Shown here piece after piece: positions 14,885-22,823 of a stretch of DNA of 32,983 nucleotides (its first letter is position 1; every line of letters starts with the position of its first letter). Below the pieces are notes generated by a model, which saw only the letters and a list, made by a program, of their open reading frames with translations, did no database searches and was not told the DNA's origin. Source of the stretch: an uncultured Lachnospiraceae bacterium (GTDB lineage: Bacteria; Bacillota; Clostridia; Lachnospirales; Lachnospiraceae); NCBI GenBank assembly GCA_947586255.1, contig CANPXP010000032.1, forward strand, positions 1 through 32,983, written 5' to 3'. Position numbers and translations under genes: made by a program.

Positions 14885-16002
14885 TTCTGTATATCACGGT
14901 GGCGGCGGCAACGGCGCTGCTCGCAGGCATGGTGGACAACCGTCCTGCCACACAACCGTATAGGACGACCAGACAGCAGATGTGCAATCGGATCTGTCTG
15001 ATGGCGATCTTTTTGATTCTGTTCGCGCTGTCGGCCTGCAGACTGAATGTGGGCAACGACTATGCCAAGTATGTGGAGTTCATGCATCTTGTCAACTGCG
15101 ACGCCTATGTGCCGACAGAGATCGGATTCAATCTGTTCGTGAAGCTGGTCTACGGACTTTCGGGTTTTGAGAATTATCTTCTCGTGTTTGCGGCGTATGC
15201 GTTTGTCACGATCCTGTTTTTTATGCTGGCGATGTATGAGCAGAGCGACGATTTCCCGCTCACGTTTTTTCTGTTTATGATGCTGGGGTACTATTTCCAG
15301 ACGTTCAGCACGGTGCGCTACTATCTGGCGCTGGCGATCGCGCTGTACTCTATGAAGTTTGTGCTGCGCGGGCAGTGGGGCAGGTTCGTCGTCCTGATCC
15401 TTCTGGGATCTGCTTTTCACAAGTCGCTTCTGGTGGTGATTCCGCTTTATTTTCTGGCGTCGCTGCCCTGGAAAAAGTGGCAGCTTGTGCTGGCGGGCCT
15501 GTTCTGTACGACGTTCCTCTTCCTTCAGGATTTCTATCTGAAGGTGGTCGTATTTCTGTATCCGACGTATGAGGATACGGAGTATCTGGAGGGTGGCACC
15601 AGCTATGTCAATATTGCCAGATGTCTGGCGGTGCTTGGGCTGGCGGGACTGGTATATTACAGGAGGCGGCGTCTGGGCGCAAAGGAGGAGGACAGACGGT
15701 TCCGGTTCTTTTTCTATCTGAATCTGGGAGCGCTTGCGCTGTATGTGTTCTGCTCATTTTTGCCGATCATATCGCGCATCGGGTATTATCTGACGATCAG
15801 CCACATCCTGTTTTTGCCGCTGCTTCTGCAAAAGACGGAAGATGAGCGTCTGCGGAGGCTGCTCCGCGCGGGAATCGTTCTGGCGGCGGTGTGCTATTTC
15901 GCAGTTTACATGAGCCGGGCGGGGAACGACGGCGTGCTGATTCTGCCGTACAAGACGTTTCTCTTTGACGATATGGTCAATATTCTGTCCGATGTAAACT
16001 GA
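14881..16002 (+). CDS. epsG: EpsG-family membrane protein, probable repeat-unit polymerase (Wzy-like)
   Basis: A 373-residue protein with about ten membrane spans. It has the EpsG pattern I know from Gram-positive exopolysaccharide clusters: an early segment CRLNVGNDYAKYVEFM, a TEIGFNLFVKLVYGL segment after it, then STVRYYLALAIALYSMKFV and FHKSLLVVIPLYFLASL. Proteins of this family are thought to polymerise lipid-linked repeat units outside the membrane. The start ATG overlaps the previous stop (ATGA). Wzy proteins are very diverse, so the assignment rests on these segments, topology and its place in a glycosyltransferase operon. A flippase would be needed to feed it, and none is encoded in this window. 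Confidence 0.85.
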   Translation: MILYITVAAATALLAGMVDNRPATQPYRTTRQQMCNRICLMAIFLILFALSACRLNVGNDYAKYVEFMHLVNCDAYVPTEIGFNLFVKLVYGLSGFENYLLVFAAYAFVTILFFMLAMYEQSDDFPLTFFLFMMLGYYFQTFSTVRYYLALAIALYSMKFVLRGQWGRFVVLILLGSAFHKSLLVVIPLYFLASLPWKKWQLVLAGLFCTTFLFLQDFYLKVVVFLYPTYEDTEYLEGGTSYVNIARCLAVLGLAGLVYYRRRRLGAKEEDRRFRFFFYLNLGALALYVFCSFLPIISRIGYYLTISHILFLPLLLQKTEDERLRRLLRAGIVLAAVCYFAVYMSRAGNDGVLILPYKTFLFDDMVNILSDVN

Positions 16003-16031
16003 CGGGACGGTGTGGCCATGGGAGAATAAAC

Positions 16032-16871
16032 ATGACTTTCAGCATTATCATTGTATGTCTGAACGCGGGAGACAAACTGCATGAGACAGTCGAGAGCGTC
16101 CGGGCGCAGACGGAGCGGGACTATGAAGTCATCGTCAAGGACGGCTGTTCCGAGGACCGTGTGACGAGAGCGTATCTGGATGAGTATGCGCGGGTGGCGG
16201 AATGTGAGGAAGAACATTCACCGGGCAGCCGCATCAGGGTATATCGCAGTGCGGATACAGGCATTTATGACGCTATGAACCAGGCGGTGCGGTATGTCCG
16301 CGGCGACTATGTCCTCTTTCTGAACTGCGGGGACCGGTTTTATGACGCCGGCGTGCTGGAGCAGGTGAAGGATCGGATCAGACAGCGAGAAGGCGGACGG
16401 ACAGCTGGGCGGCGCATCTATTACGGCGATGTGTATGAGTGCAGAACCGGCGCGCTGGTGCAGTCGAATCCGGTGATCGATGACTTTGCCTGCTACCGCA
16501 ATCTGCCGTGCCACCAGGCGTGCTTCTATGACGCGGCTCTGTTGCGGGGACGGGGCTTTGACACGGCTTATGCGGTGCGCGCCGACTATGAACATTTTCT
16601 GTGGTGCTATTACAAGGGCGGCGCGGAGACGGTGTATATGCCGGTTACGGTAGCGCTCTATGAAGGCGGCGGTTTCTCGGAGACGCGGGCGAATGAGCGC
16701 AAGTCGAAGCGGGAGCACAGAGAGATCGTGAGCAGATATATGCCGGCGCGCAAGGTGCGCCGATACCGGCTGACGATGCTTCTGACACTTGCGCCGCTCA
16801 GAACGTGGATGGCGCGGAACCCGGCCACGGCGGGAATTTATCAGACGGTTAAGAGAAAACTGTATCGGTGA
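16032..16871 (+). CDS. Glycosyltransferase family 2 (WcaE-like)
   Basis: A 279-residue GT-A enzyme. It begins FSIIIVCLNAGDKLHETVESV, continues with VIVKDGCSED in place of DDGS, and has the signature SADTGIYDAMNQAV followed by GDYVLFLNCGDRFYD (about residues 79-105), where NCGDR replaces the usual DxD. This pattern is typical of the WcaE-like subgroup in capsule and colanic-acid-like clusters. The C-terminal third is basic and may touch the membrane. A GGGAG site precedes the ATG. It is the fifth glycosyltransferase of the operon if the GtrB-like and priming enzymes are excluded from the repeat builders, the third GT2 type. Sugar specificity is unknown. Confidence 0.88.
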   Translation: MTFSIIIVCLNAGDKLHETVESVRAQTERDYEVIVKDGCSEDRVTRAYLDEYARVAECEEEHSPGSRIRVYRSADTGIYDAMNQAVRYVRGDYVLFLNCGDRFYDAGVLEQVKDRIRQREGGRTAGRRIYYGDVYECRTGALVQSNPVIDDFACYRNLPCHQACFYDAALLRGRGFDTAYAVRADYEHFLWCYYKGGAETVYMPVTVALYEGGGFSETRANERKSKREHREIVSRYMPARKVRRYRLTMLLTLAPLRTWMARNPATAGIYQTVKRKLYR

Positions 16872-16889
16872 GATAAGATGGAGGAAAAG

Positions 16890-18176
16890 ATGAAGGTACT
16901 ATGGGTATGCAATATTATGCTTCCGACGATCGCCAGACAGCTTGGCGTTGCTTACAGCAACAGAGAGGGCTGGCTGAGCGGCCTGCTGGATCGCGTTGCG
17001 CAGGAGCAGGGGCATAACCGGATCGAGCTCGGCATTGCGTTTCCAGTGGACGAGGATCTGGGAGAGCTGCAGAAGAGTATGCAGCTCGGGGAAAACATGT
17101 CCTGCCGTTGCTACGGTTTTCGGGAAAATCTTGCCGCTCCCGAGATTTACGACGAGGCAATAGAAAAGAGATTTGAGGAGATACTGGCAGATTTTGCGCC
17201 GGATATTCTGCATGTGTTTGGCACGGAGTTCCCCCATGCGCTCGCCTGTATCAAAACCTTTGGGAGACCCGAGAGAACGCTTGTGGGGATACAGGGACTG
17301 TGCAGCGTCATAGCGGAGGAATACATGGCGGACCTGCCCGTCAAGGTGCAGAGGCAGGCGACGCTGCGGGACCGTATCAGAGAGGACAGTCTGAAGCAGC
17401 AGCAGAAGAAATTCAAGAAGCGGGGAGAGTATGAGAAGGCGGCGTTGCTCCTGACGGGGCATATTGCCGGCAGAACGGATTTTGACCGCGAGCAGACGGC
17501 CAAGATCAACCCATCCGCCAAGTATCACTATCTCAACGAAACGCTGCGGGGAGTCTTCTACCATGACAGATGGAAACGCTCGGCATGTGAACAGCACAGC
17601 ATTTTCTTAAGTCAGGGGGACTATCCGCTGAAGGGATTCCATTATCTGCTGCGGGCGCTTCCGAAGGTGCTGGAAGAATTCCCGGACACCCATGTCTATG
17701 TGGCGGGGAACAATATCATTGAGGCGGACACGTTTCAGGACAGACTCAAGCTGTCGGCATACGGCAGATACCTCAGGAAACTGATTCGGGAAAACAGCCT
17801 GGAGGAGCATGTGACAATGCTGGGCAGGCTGAGCGCGGAGGAGATGAAGAAGGAATATCTGAACTGTCACCTCTATGTGCTCCCGTCGGCGTTGGAAAAT
17901 TCTCCCAACTCTCTCGGAGAGGCTATGCTGCTCGGCACGCCATGTGTGGCGGCGGATGTGGGCGGCGTGCACAATCTGCTGACAGACGGCGGAGACGGTA
18001 TGCTGTATCCGGCGGGCGACGTGGAGGCGCTGGCCGCCAGGATCATGGAGATTTTCACGAAGGAAGCCATCGTGGAACGATTCTCGGACAACGCCAGAAA
18101 GCATGCCCGCGTGAATCATGACGCCGGTCAGAATTATTACCGCCTGATACATATTTATCGGGAGATGCTGTCATGA
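16890..18176 (+). CDS. Glycosyltransferase family 4
   Basis: A 428-residue GT-B fold retaining glycosyltransferase. The N-terminal domain starts MKVLWVCNIMLP and contains PDILHVFGTEFPHAL. The C-terminal domain has SQGDYPLKGFHYLLRALP, the EX7E-type region in LYVLPSALENSPNSLGEAMLLGTPCVAADVGG and a closing GDGMLYPAGDVEALA segment, which binds the nucleotide donor. A Lys/Arg/Gln-rich helix near residues 160-195 may be an insert. An in-frame ATG at 16878 is possible, but GGAGG lies five bases before 16890. The stop overlaps the next start (ATGA). It adds a sugar to the lipid-linked repeat; donor unknown. Confidence 0.92.
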   Translation: MKVLWVCNIMLPTIARQLGVAYSNREGWLSGLLDRVAQEQGHNRIELGIAFPVDEDLGELQKSMQLGENMSCRCYGFRENLAAPEIYDEAIEKRFEEILADFAPDILHVFGTEFPHALACIKTFGRPERTLVGIQGLCSVIAEEYMADLPVKVQRQATLRDRIREDSLKQQQKKFKKRGEYEKAALLLTGHIAGRTDFDREQTAKINPSAKYHYLNETLRGVFYHDRWKRSACEQHSIFLSQGDYPLKGFHYLLRALPKVLEEFPDTHVYVAGNNIIEADTFQDRLKLSAYGRYLRKLIRENSLEEHVTMLGRLSAEEMKKEYLNCHLYVLPSALENSPNSLGEAMLLGTPCVAADVGGVHNLLTDGGDGMLYPAGDVEALAARIMEIFTKEAIVERFSDNARKHARVNHDAGQNYYRLIHIYREMLS

Positions 18177-19357
18177 CTTTTACCTTTGCCTCCAACTATA
18201 TCAATCACCATCAGATCCCGCTGTGCAATGCGCTCTATCGGGAACTTGGCGGGGATTTTACATTCGTCCAGACGATGCCGATGGAGCGGGAGCGGGTCGA
18301 TATGGGCTGGAGCGTGGATGTGCGCAGCCTGCCCTATGTGAAATGCCTGTATGAGGAGGAGGCCGAATGCCGCAGGCGGATCGTGCAGAGTGATATGACG
18401 CTGCTTGGCTGGACGGAGCGGGAGGACCTCGCTGAGGAGAGACTGGCGTCGGGGAAACCCACGCTGCGCGTCAGCGAACGCCTGTACAGAGAAGGGCAGT
18501 GGAGGGCGGTATCGCCCCGCGGTCTCGCCGCAAAATACCGGGAGCATATCAGGTATCGGAGGCAGCCCGTCTGCATGCTGTGCGCGGGCGCGTATGCCCC
18601 GTCGGATTTTCACCTGATAGGCGCTTATCCGGGCAAGCTGTTCAGATGGGGATATTTTACGGCTCTGCGCACTTATGAAGACGGGGCGCTGGAAGCGATG
18701 AAGCCGCAGGACGGCGTGCTGCATATTGTGTGGGCGGGCAGGTTCATACCGCTGAAACACCCGGAGTACGCGGTGCGGCTGGCCAAGACGCTCCGCGCGG
18801 CAGGGCGCCGTTTCTTCGTGCATATGCTGGGGGACGGCGAGATGGAGAGCACGCTCCGGCGGGAAGTGGACGATCTGGGACTGAAGGAGCACTTCAGGTT
18901 CTACGGGTACACACATCCCGAAAAAGTCCGCGATGTGATGGAGAAATGTCATGTTCATCTGTTTACAAGCAACCATCTGGAGGGCTGGGGCGCCGTGGTC
19001 AACGAGGGTATGAACAGCGGCTGCGTGGAGATAGTCAACGCGCAGGCGGGCGCCGCTCCTTATCTGATCCGGCACGGGCAGAACGGGCTGGTCTATCCGG
19101 GCGACCGGTATGAGAAACTGGAGGAGCTGGCGCTGGAAGTGTCCGCGCATTGGGAGAGATACAGCCGCATGGGACAGGCGGCTTACGAGACAATCCGCGA
19201 TGTGTGGAATGCGGACAGGGCCGCCGGGGAGCTGCTCCGCTTCGCCGGAGAACTGATGAACGGGGAGATATCTCCCGCCAGGGAAGGGCCGCTCAGCGTC
19301 GCGCCGGTTATCAGTCCGCGGGGCATGTATCGGGCGATGACGGAGAACAGACTGTAG
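18173..19357 (+). CDS. Glycosyltransferase family 4
   Basis: A 394-residue GT-B fold glycosyltransferase. The N-terminal domain opens TFTFASNYINHHQIPLCNAL, a start I associate with a subgroup of capsular GT4 enzymes. The C-terminal domain shows IVWAGRFIPLKHPEYAVRLA, FYGYTHPEKVRDVM and the donor site NHLEGWGAVVNEGMNSGCVEIVN, where a Glu begins the EX7E motif. The ATG overlaps the previous stop by four bases, so its translation is probably coupled to the GT4 gene before it. The family uses nucleotide sugars with retention; the sugar is not evident. The last ~35 residues are Arg- and Pro-rich and probably outside the fold. Confidence 0.9.
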   Translation: MTFTFASNYINHHQIPLCNALYRELGGDFTFVQTMPMERERVDMGWSVDVRSLPYVKCLYEEEAECRRRIVQSDMTLLGWTEREDLAEERLASGKPTLRVSERLYREGQWRAVSPRGLAAKYREHIRYRRQPVCMLCAGAYAPSDFHLIGAYPGKLFRWGYFTALRTYEDGALEAMKPQDGVLHIVWAGRFIPLKHPEYAVRLAKTLRAAGRRFFVHMLGDGEMESTLRREVDDLGLKEHFRFYGYTHPEKVRDVMEKCHVHLFTSNHLEGWGAVVNEGMNSGCVEIVNAQAGAAPYLIRHGQNGLVYPGDRYEKLEELALEVSAHWERYSRMGQAAYETIRDVWNADRAAGELLRFAGELMNGEISPAREGPLSVAPVISPRGMYRAMTENRL

Positions 19358-19381
19358 CGGTGCCGTGATACGGAGGGGAAC

Positions 19382-20380
19382 ATGGACGGGAAGATCAGCG
19401 TGATCGTGCCGGTGTACAATTCCATAGACTGTCTGGAAAAGTGCGTGAACTCCATCTGCGCGCAGACCTACGGCAATCTGGAGATTCTTCTCATAGACGA
19501 CGGCTCCACGGACGGCACGGGAGAACTGTGCGACCGGCTGGCGGCGCAGGACGTGCGTATTCGTGTCTTCCACAAGGAGAACGGCGGCGCGTCCTCGGCG
19601 CGCAATCTGGGAATCCGGTATGCCGAGGGGGCGTATCTGGGATTCGTGGACAGCGACGATTATATTGAGCCGGATATGTATGCGCTTCTCATGGGGGCGA
19701 TCGGGGAGCGGCATGTGCCGATCGCGCAGATCTCCAGGGATGAGAGGGACGAGACGGGCGAGCGTCTGCCCGACGTCTGTGTGCCGCCGGAGCGTGTGCG
19801 GTTCTGCAGATCGGAAGATTTTCTGCGGGAGCTGCTTTTGCATCAGGGCGACTGTTCTTTTTGCACCAAGCTGGTGCGCCGGGAACTGTTTGCGCGGCAT
19901 TCGTTCCCCGAAGGGCTTCTGAATGAGGATTTCCGCCTGTTGGTGGAACTGCTGCGGGAGACGGAAGGTGTGCTGATTCTGCCCAAACAGTGCTATCATG
20001 TGGTCTGCCGCCGGGAGAGCACGACCAGGAAGCGGACGCGGGACAGCTTCTCGCGGGTATTCGTGGATATTGTGAACAATGCGGATGAGGTGCAGCTTCT
20101 GGTGGACAGGGAATATCCCGGACTGCACGACTGCGCGGTCCGGTTTAATCTGTACCAGAGGCTGGATTATCTGCTGCACGTGCCGATCCCACAGATGAAG
20201 GGCGCGTTCTGCCGCGGCGTCGTCGGATATCTGCGGCGCCATGTGCCGGATATCGTGACGAATCCTTATCTGACAGGAAAAAATAAAATTTATCTGCTCT
20301 TATTGTCGGTCGCTCCGGAGACGGTCAGAAAAGTACACGCGCGAAAGATGGCGCGGCAGAACAGACGACTCGGGCGCTGA
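19382..20380 (+). CDS. Glycosyltransferase family 2
   Basis: A 332-residue GT-A enzyme with a classic start, KISVIVPVYNSIDCLEKCV, then LLIDDGSTDGT (near residues 36-46), ENGGASSARNLGI and the metal site FVDSDDYIEPDM. GLLNEDFRLLVELL further on fits the acceptor-side ED motif. The C-terminal 90 residues are basic and end in a strongly positive tail, which may bind the membrane surface. GGAGGGG before the ATG is a strong ribosome binding site. It is the last gene of the ten-gene operon: a 106-base gap with a new promoter follows. It resembles the partial gene at 32635 in its core motifs. Confidence 0.92.
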   Translation: MDGKISVIVPVYNSIDCLEKCVNSICAQTYGNLEILLIDDGSTDGTGELCDRLAAQDVRIRVFHKENGGASSARNLGIRYAEGAYLGFVDSDDYIEPDMYALLMGAIGERHVPIAQISRDERDETGERLPDVCVPPERVRFCRSEDFLRELLLHQGDCSFCTKLVRRELFARHSFPEGLLNEDFRLLVELLRETEGVLILPKQCYHVVCRRESTTRKRTRDSFSRVFVDIVNNADEVQLLVDREYPGLHDCAVRFNLYQRLDYLLHVPIPQMKGAFCRGVVGYLRRHVPDIVTNPYLTGKNKIYLLLLSVAPETVRKVHARKMARQNRRLGR

Positions 20381-20385
20381 GCCGG

Positions 20386-20397
20386 AACGCATGCGTT
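20386..20397. promoter_or_regulatory. Perfect 12-base palindrome upstream of the pseB promoter
   Basis: AACGCATGCGTT reads identically on both strands and ends 12 bases before the -35 of the next promoter, followed by TTTA. It could be an operator for a dimeric regulator. As a hairpin it would have only a four-base stem, so it is a poor terminator. Confidence 0.35.
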
Positions 20398-20409
20398 TTA
20401 GGAAAAATA

Positions 20410-20439
20410 TTGCGATGTGTGGCTGTTGAGTGGTATACT
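20410..20439 (+). promoter_or_regulatory. Promoter for the pseB-pseC-membrane protein-araC group
   Basis: TTGCGA (20410-20415), 18 bases, then TATACT (20434-20439) with TG at 20431-20432 forming an extended -10. It lies in the first real gap after ten packed genes and predicts a leader of about 40 bases before the start at 20487. Confidence 0.65.
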
Positions 20440-20486
20440 TGACGCAGATTCAAACTTGTGAACAGAAAGCGGAAGGAGATTCTCCC

Positions 20487-21482
20487 ATGTTAAACGATAA
20501 GACAATCCTGGTCACGGGAGGCACAGGTTCATTCGGCAAATGCTTTGCGAGATATGTGCTGACGCATTATCAGCCGAAGAAGATTATCATTTATTCCAGA
20601 GATGAGTTTAAACAGTGGCTTATGGCCGATGAGTTCAGGGAGTATGAAGACAGGCTTCGGTTTTTTATCGGCGACGTGCGCGATCTGGAGCGCCTTAAGA
20701 GGGCGTGCGAGGGCGTGGACTATATCGTTCATGCGGCGGCGCTCAAGCAGGTGCCCGCCTGCGAGTACAATCCGAACGAGGCGATCAAGACCAATATCCA
20801 CGGCGCGATGAACGTGATCGACGCGGCGCTGGACTGCGGAGTGCGCAGGGTTGTCGCGCTCTCCACGGATAAGGCGGTAAATCCCGTCAACCTGTACGGC
20901 GGGACGAAGCTGGTGTCGGACAAGCTGTTTGTCGCGGCGAACGCCTACGCGGGAGCGAAGGATATCAATTTTTCCATTGTGCGGTACGGCAATGTGGCGG
21001 GCAGCAGGGGATCCGTCATCCCGCTCTTCCACAGACTGATCAGGGAGGGCTCGGAGGAACTTCCGGTGACGGATGTCAGGATGACGCGCTTCTGGATCAG
21101 CCTTACGCAGGGTGTGGAGCTGGTAATCAAGGCGCTGACGGAGGCGAAAGGCGGCGAGACTTTTATCAGCAAGATACCGTCCTTCAAGATCACCGATCTG
21201 GCGGAGGCGATGCTGCCGGGCTGCAGGATCAGGGAGACGGGAATCAGGCCCGGCGAGAAGCTGCATGAGATCATGGTGACGACCGAGGACTCGCACACCA
21301 CATATGAGTATGACAAGCACTTCATCGTCTATCCGCAGATGACATGGAATGTCAGGCAGCAGCCCGACTTGAGCGGCAGGAAGGTGGAAGAAGGCTTCTC
21401 CTACAGTTCCGGCACGAATACGGAATGGCTGTCGGTGGAGGATATCCGGGAGCTGTTAAAGAGCGTGGAGCTGGAGAAGTGA
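20487..21482 (+). CDS. pseB: UDP-N-acetylglucosamine 4,6-dehydratase (inverting), PseB-like
   Basis: A 331-residue short-chain dehydrogenase of the FlaA1/PseB type, which turns UDP-GlcNAc into UDP-2-acetamido-2,6-dideoxy-beta-L-arabino-4-hexulose. GGTGSFGK (residues 11-18) binds the dinucleotide. SRDEFKQWLMADEF, HAAALKQVPACEYNP, LSTDKAVNP and the Tyr137/Lys141 pair in LYGGTK are typical. The short form without membrane spans separates it from the long CapD/WbpM enzymes. ATG 20487 has GGAAGGAG eight bases upstream; an in-frame earlier start at 20430 would lie inside the promoter. The matching aminotransferase follows. A role in a retaining pathway (CapE/FnlA-like) is an alternative. Confidence 0.92.
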   Translation: MLNDKTILVTGGTGSFGKCFARYVLTHYQPKKIIIYSRDEFKQWLMADEFREYEDRLRFFIGDVRDLERLKRACEGVDYIVHAAALKQVPACEYNPNEAIKTNIHGAMNVIDAALDCGVRRVVALSTDKAVNPVNLYGGTKLVSDKLFVAANAYAGAKDINFSIVRYGNVAGSRGSVIPLFHRLIREGSEELPVTDVRMTRFWISLTQGVELVIKALTEAKGGETFISKIPSFKITDLAEAMLPGCRIRETGIRPGEKLHEIMVTTEDSHTTYEYDKHFIVYPQMTWNVRQQPDLSGRKVEEGFSYSSGTNTEWLSVEDIRELLKSVELEK

Positions 21483-21508
21483 CGTGAAGCAAATAGCGGT
21501 AAAGGCAG

Positions 21509-21536
21509 CGGGGACATGTAGGAATGCATGTCCCCG
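21509..21536 (+). other. Intercistronic hairpin between pseB and pseC
   Basis: CGGGGACATG (21509-21518) pairs perfectly with CATGTCCCCG (21527-21536) over an 8-base loop. No T run follows, so it is not a standard terminator. It ends 36 bases before the pseC start and could set mRNA stability or translation of the downstream gene. Confidence 0.6.
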
Positions 21537-21571
21537 ATCAATCGGACAGAGCGTGCCGGGGAGGAAGAGAG

Positions 21572-22780
21572 ATGGAAAAAGCGATTGGAATACCCGCGAT
21601 TGCGGGCGGTGAGCCGGCGAGACAGACCAGGATTTATTACGGGCACCAGTACATCGACGAGGATGACGTGCAGGCGGTCACGGAGGTGCTGCGCCATCAC
21701 GATCTGACCTGCGGGCCGAAGATTAAAGAGCTGGAAGATAAGCTGTGCGGTCTGACAGGGGCGAAGTATGTGGTGGTGTGCAGCAGCGGCACGGCGGCAC
21801 TTCACATCTCCTGTCTTGCGGCGGGCGTGGGAGAGGGGGATGAGGTGATCACCACCCCCATCACCTTTGCGGCGTCGGCCAACTGCGCGCTGTACTGCGG
21901 CGCCAGGCCGATTTTCGCGGATATCGATCCGGAGACGTACAATATCGATCCGTGCAGAGTGGAGGAGGCGGTCACGGAGCGCACGAGAGCTGTGGTGGCT
22001 GTGGACTACACGGGTCAGTCCGTCGAGCTCGACGCGCTGCGGGAGATCTGCAGCAGACACAATCTGGTACTGATCGAAGACGGGGCCCATGTGATCGGGA
22101 CAAAGTACAAGGGCAGGTACAATGGATCGATATCGGATATGACCACGTTCAGTTTTCATCCGGTCAAGACCGTCACGGGCGGCGAGGGCGGCGCGGTTCT
22201 GACCAATGATGAGAATCTGTACAAGAGGCTGCTGCTCTATCGCTCTCACGGCATCACGAGAGACGTCGGACTGATGGAGCACGAGCCGGACGGCCCCTGG
22301 TACTATGAGCAGGTGGATCTCGGATTTAATTACCGCATGACGGATATCCAGGCGGCGCTCATCATCAGTCAGCTTGACAAGCTGCCGATGTTTGGCAGGA
22401 GAAGGAAGGAGATTGTGGCGAGGTATGACGAGGCCTTCGGGAAACTGCCGCAGCTGTACGTGCAGCGGGAGATTCCGGAGTCGGATACCACGAGACACCT
22501 GTATATTCTGCGCATCGTGCCGGAGAAACTCACGATCGACAGACGGCAGTTTTTCGACGCGCTGACGGCGGAGAATGTCTGCTGCAACGTGCATTATATT
22601 CCGACATACTATTTTCCGTATTATGAAAAAATGGGGTACCGCAGAGGCCTGTGCCCGAATGCGGAGAAACTGTACGAAGAGATCATATCATTGCCGCTCT
22701 ACTATGCCATGACAGACGAGGACGTGGAGAGCGTCATTGAAGCCGTGACGAAGATCGCGGTATATTACGCGAAGAAGTAA
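21572..22780 (+). CDS. pseC: UDP-4-amino-4,6-dideoxy-N-acetyl-beta-L-altrosamine transaminase, PseC-like
   Basis: A 402-residue PLP aminotransferase of the DegT/DnrJ/EryC1 family. It would aminate C4 of the 4-keto sugar made by the preceding PseB-like enzyme. Lys199 in FSFHPVKTVTGGEGGA is the cofactor-binding lysine, in contrast to the histidine of the RfbH-like paralogue at 2274. Other family blocks are SSGTAALHISCLAAGVG, TTPITFAASANCALYCG and GFNYRMTDIQAAL. GAGGAAGAGAG directly before ATG 21572 supports the start; the in-frame ATG at 21524 falls in the hairpin. PseH, PseG, PseI and PseF are not in the window, so the 4-amino sugar might be used directly or completed by genes elsewhere. Confidence 0.9.
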   Translation: MEKAIGIPAIAGGEPARQTRIYYGHQYIDEDDVQAVTEVLRHHDLTCGPKIKELEDKLCGLTGAKYVVVCSSGTAALHISCLAAGVGEGDEVITTPITFAASANCALYCGARPIFADIDPETYNIDPCRVEEAVTERTRAVVAVDYTGQSVELDALREICSRHNLVLIEDGAHVIGTKYKGRYNGSISDMTTFSFHPVKTVTGGEGGAVLTNDENLYKRLLLYRSHGITRDVGLMEHEPDGPWYYEQVDLGFNYRMTDIQAALIISQLDKLPMFGRRRKEIVARYDEAFGKLPQLYVQREIPESDTTRHLYILRIVPEKLTIDRRQFFDALTAENVCCNVHYIPTYYFPYYEKMGYRRGLCPNAEKLYEEIISLPLYYAMTDEDVESVIEAVTKIAVYYAKK

Positions 22781-22823
22781 GCGTGTGAGGTTTATGTCCG
22801 GAGGTATTCGGACGGAGAGTGAT

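Noticed and set aside
18155-20242. A 695-codon open frame on the minus strand
   Set aside because: It is antisense to the GT4 and GT2 genes whose motifs are clear, and has no ribosome binding site or recognisable domain.
20386-20397. AACGCATGCGTT followed by TTT as a terminator for the ten-gene operon
   Set aside because: The palindrome would make only a four-base stem; I kept it as a possible operator only. How that operon ends is not clear.
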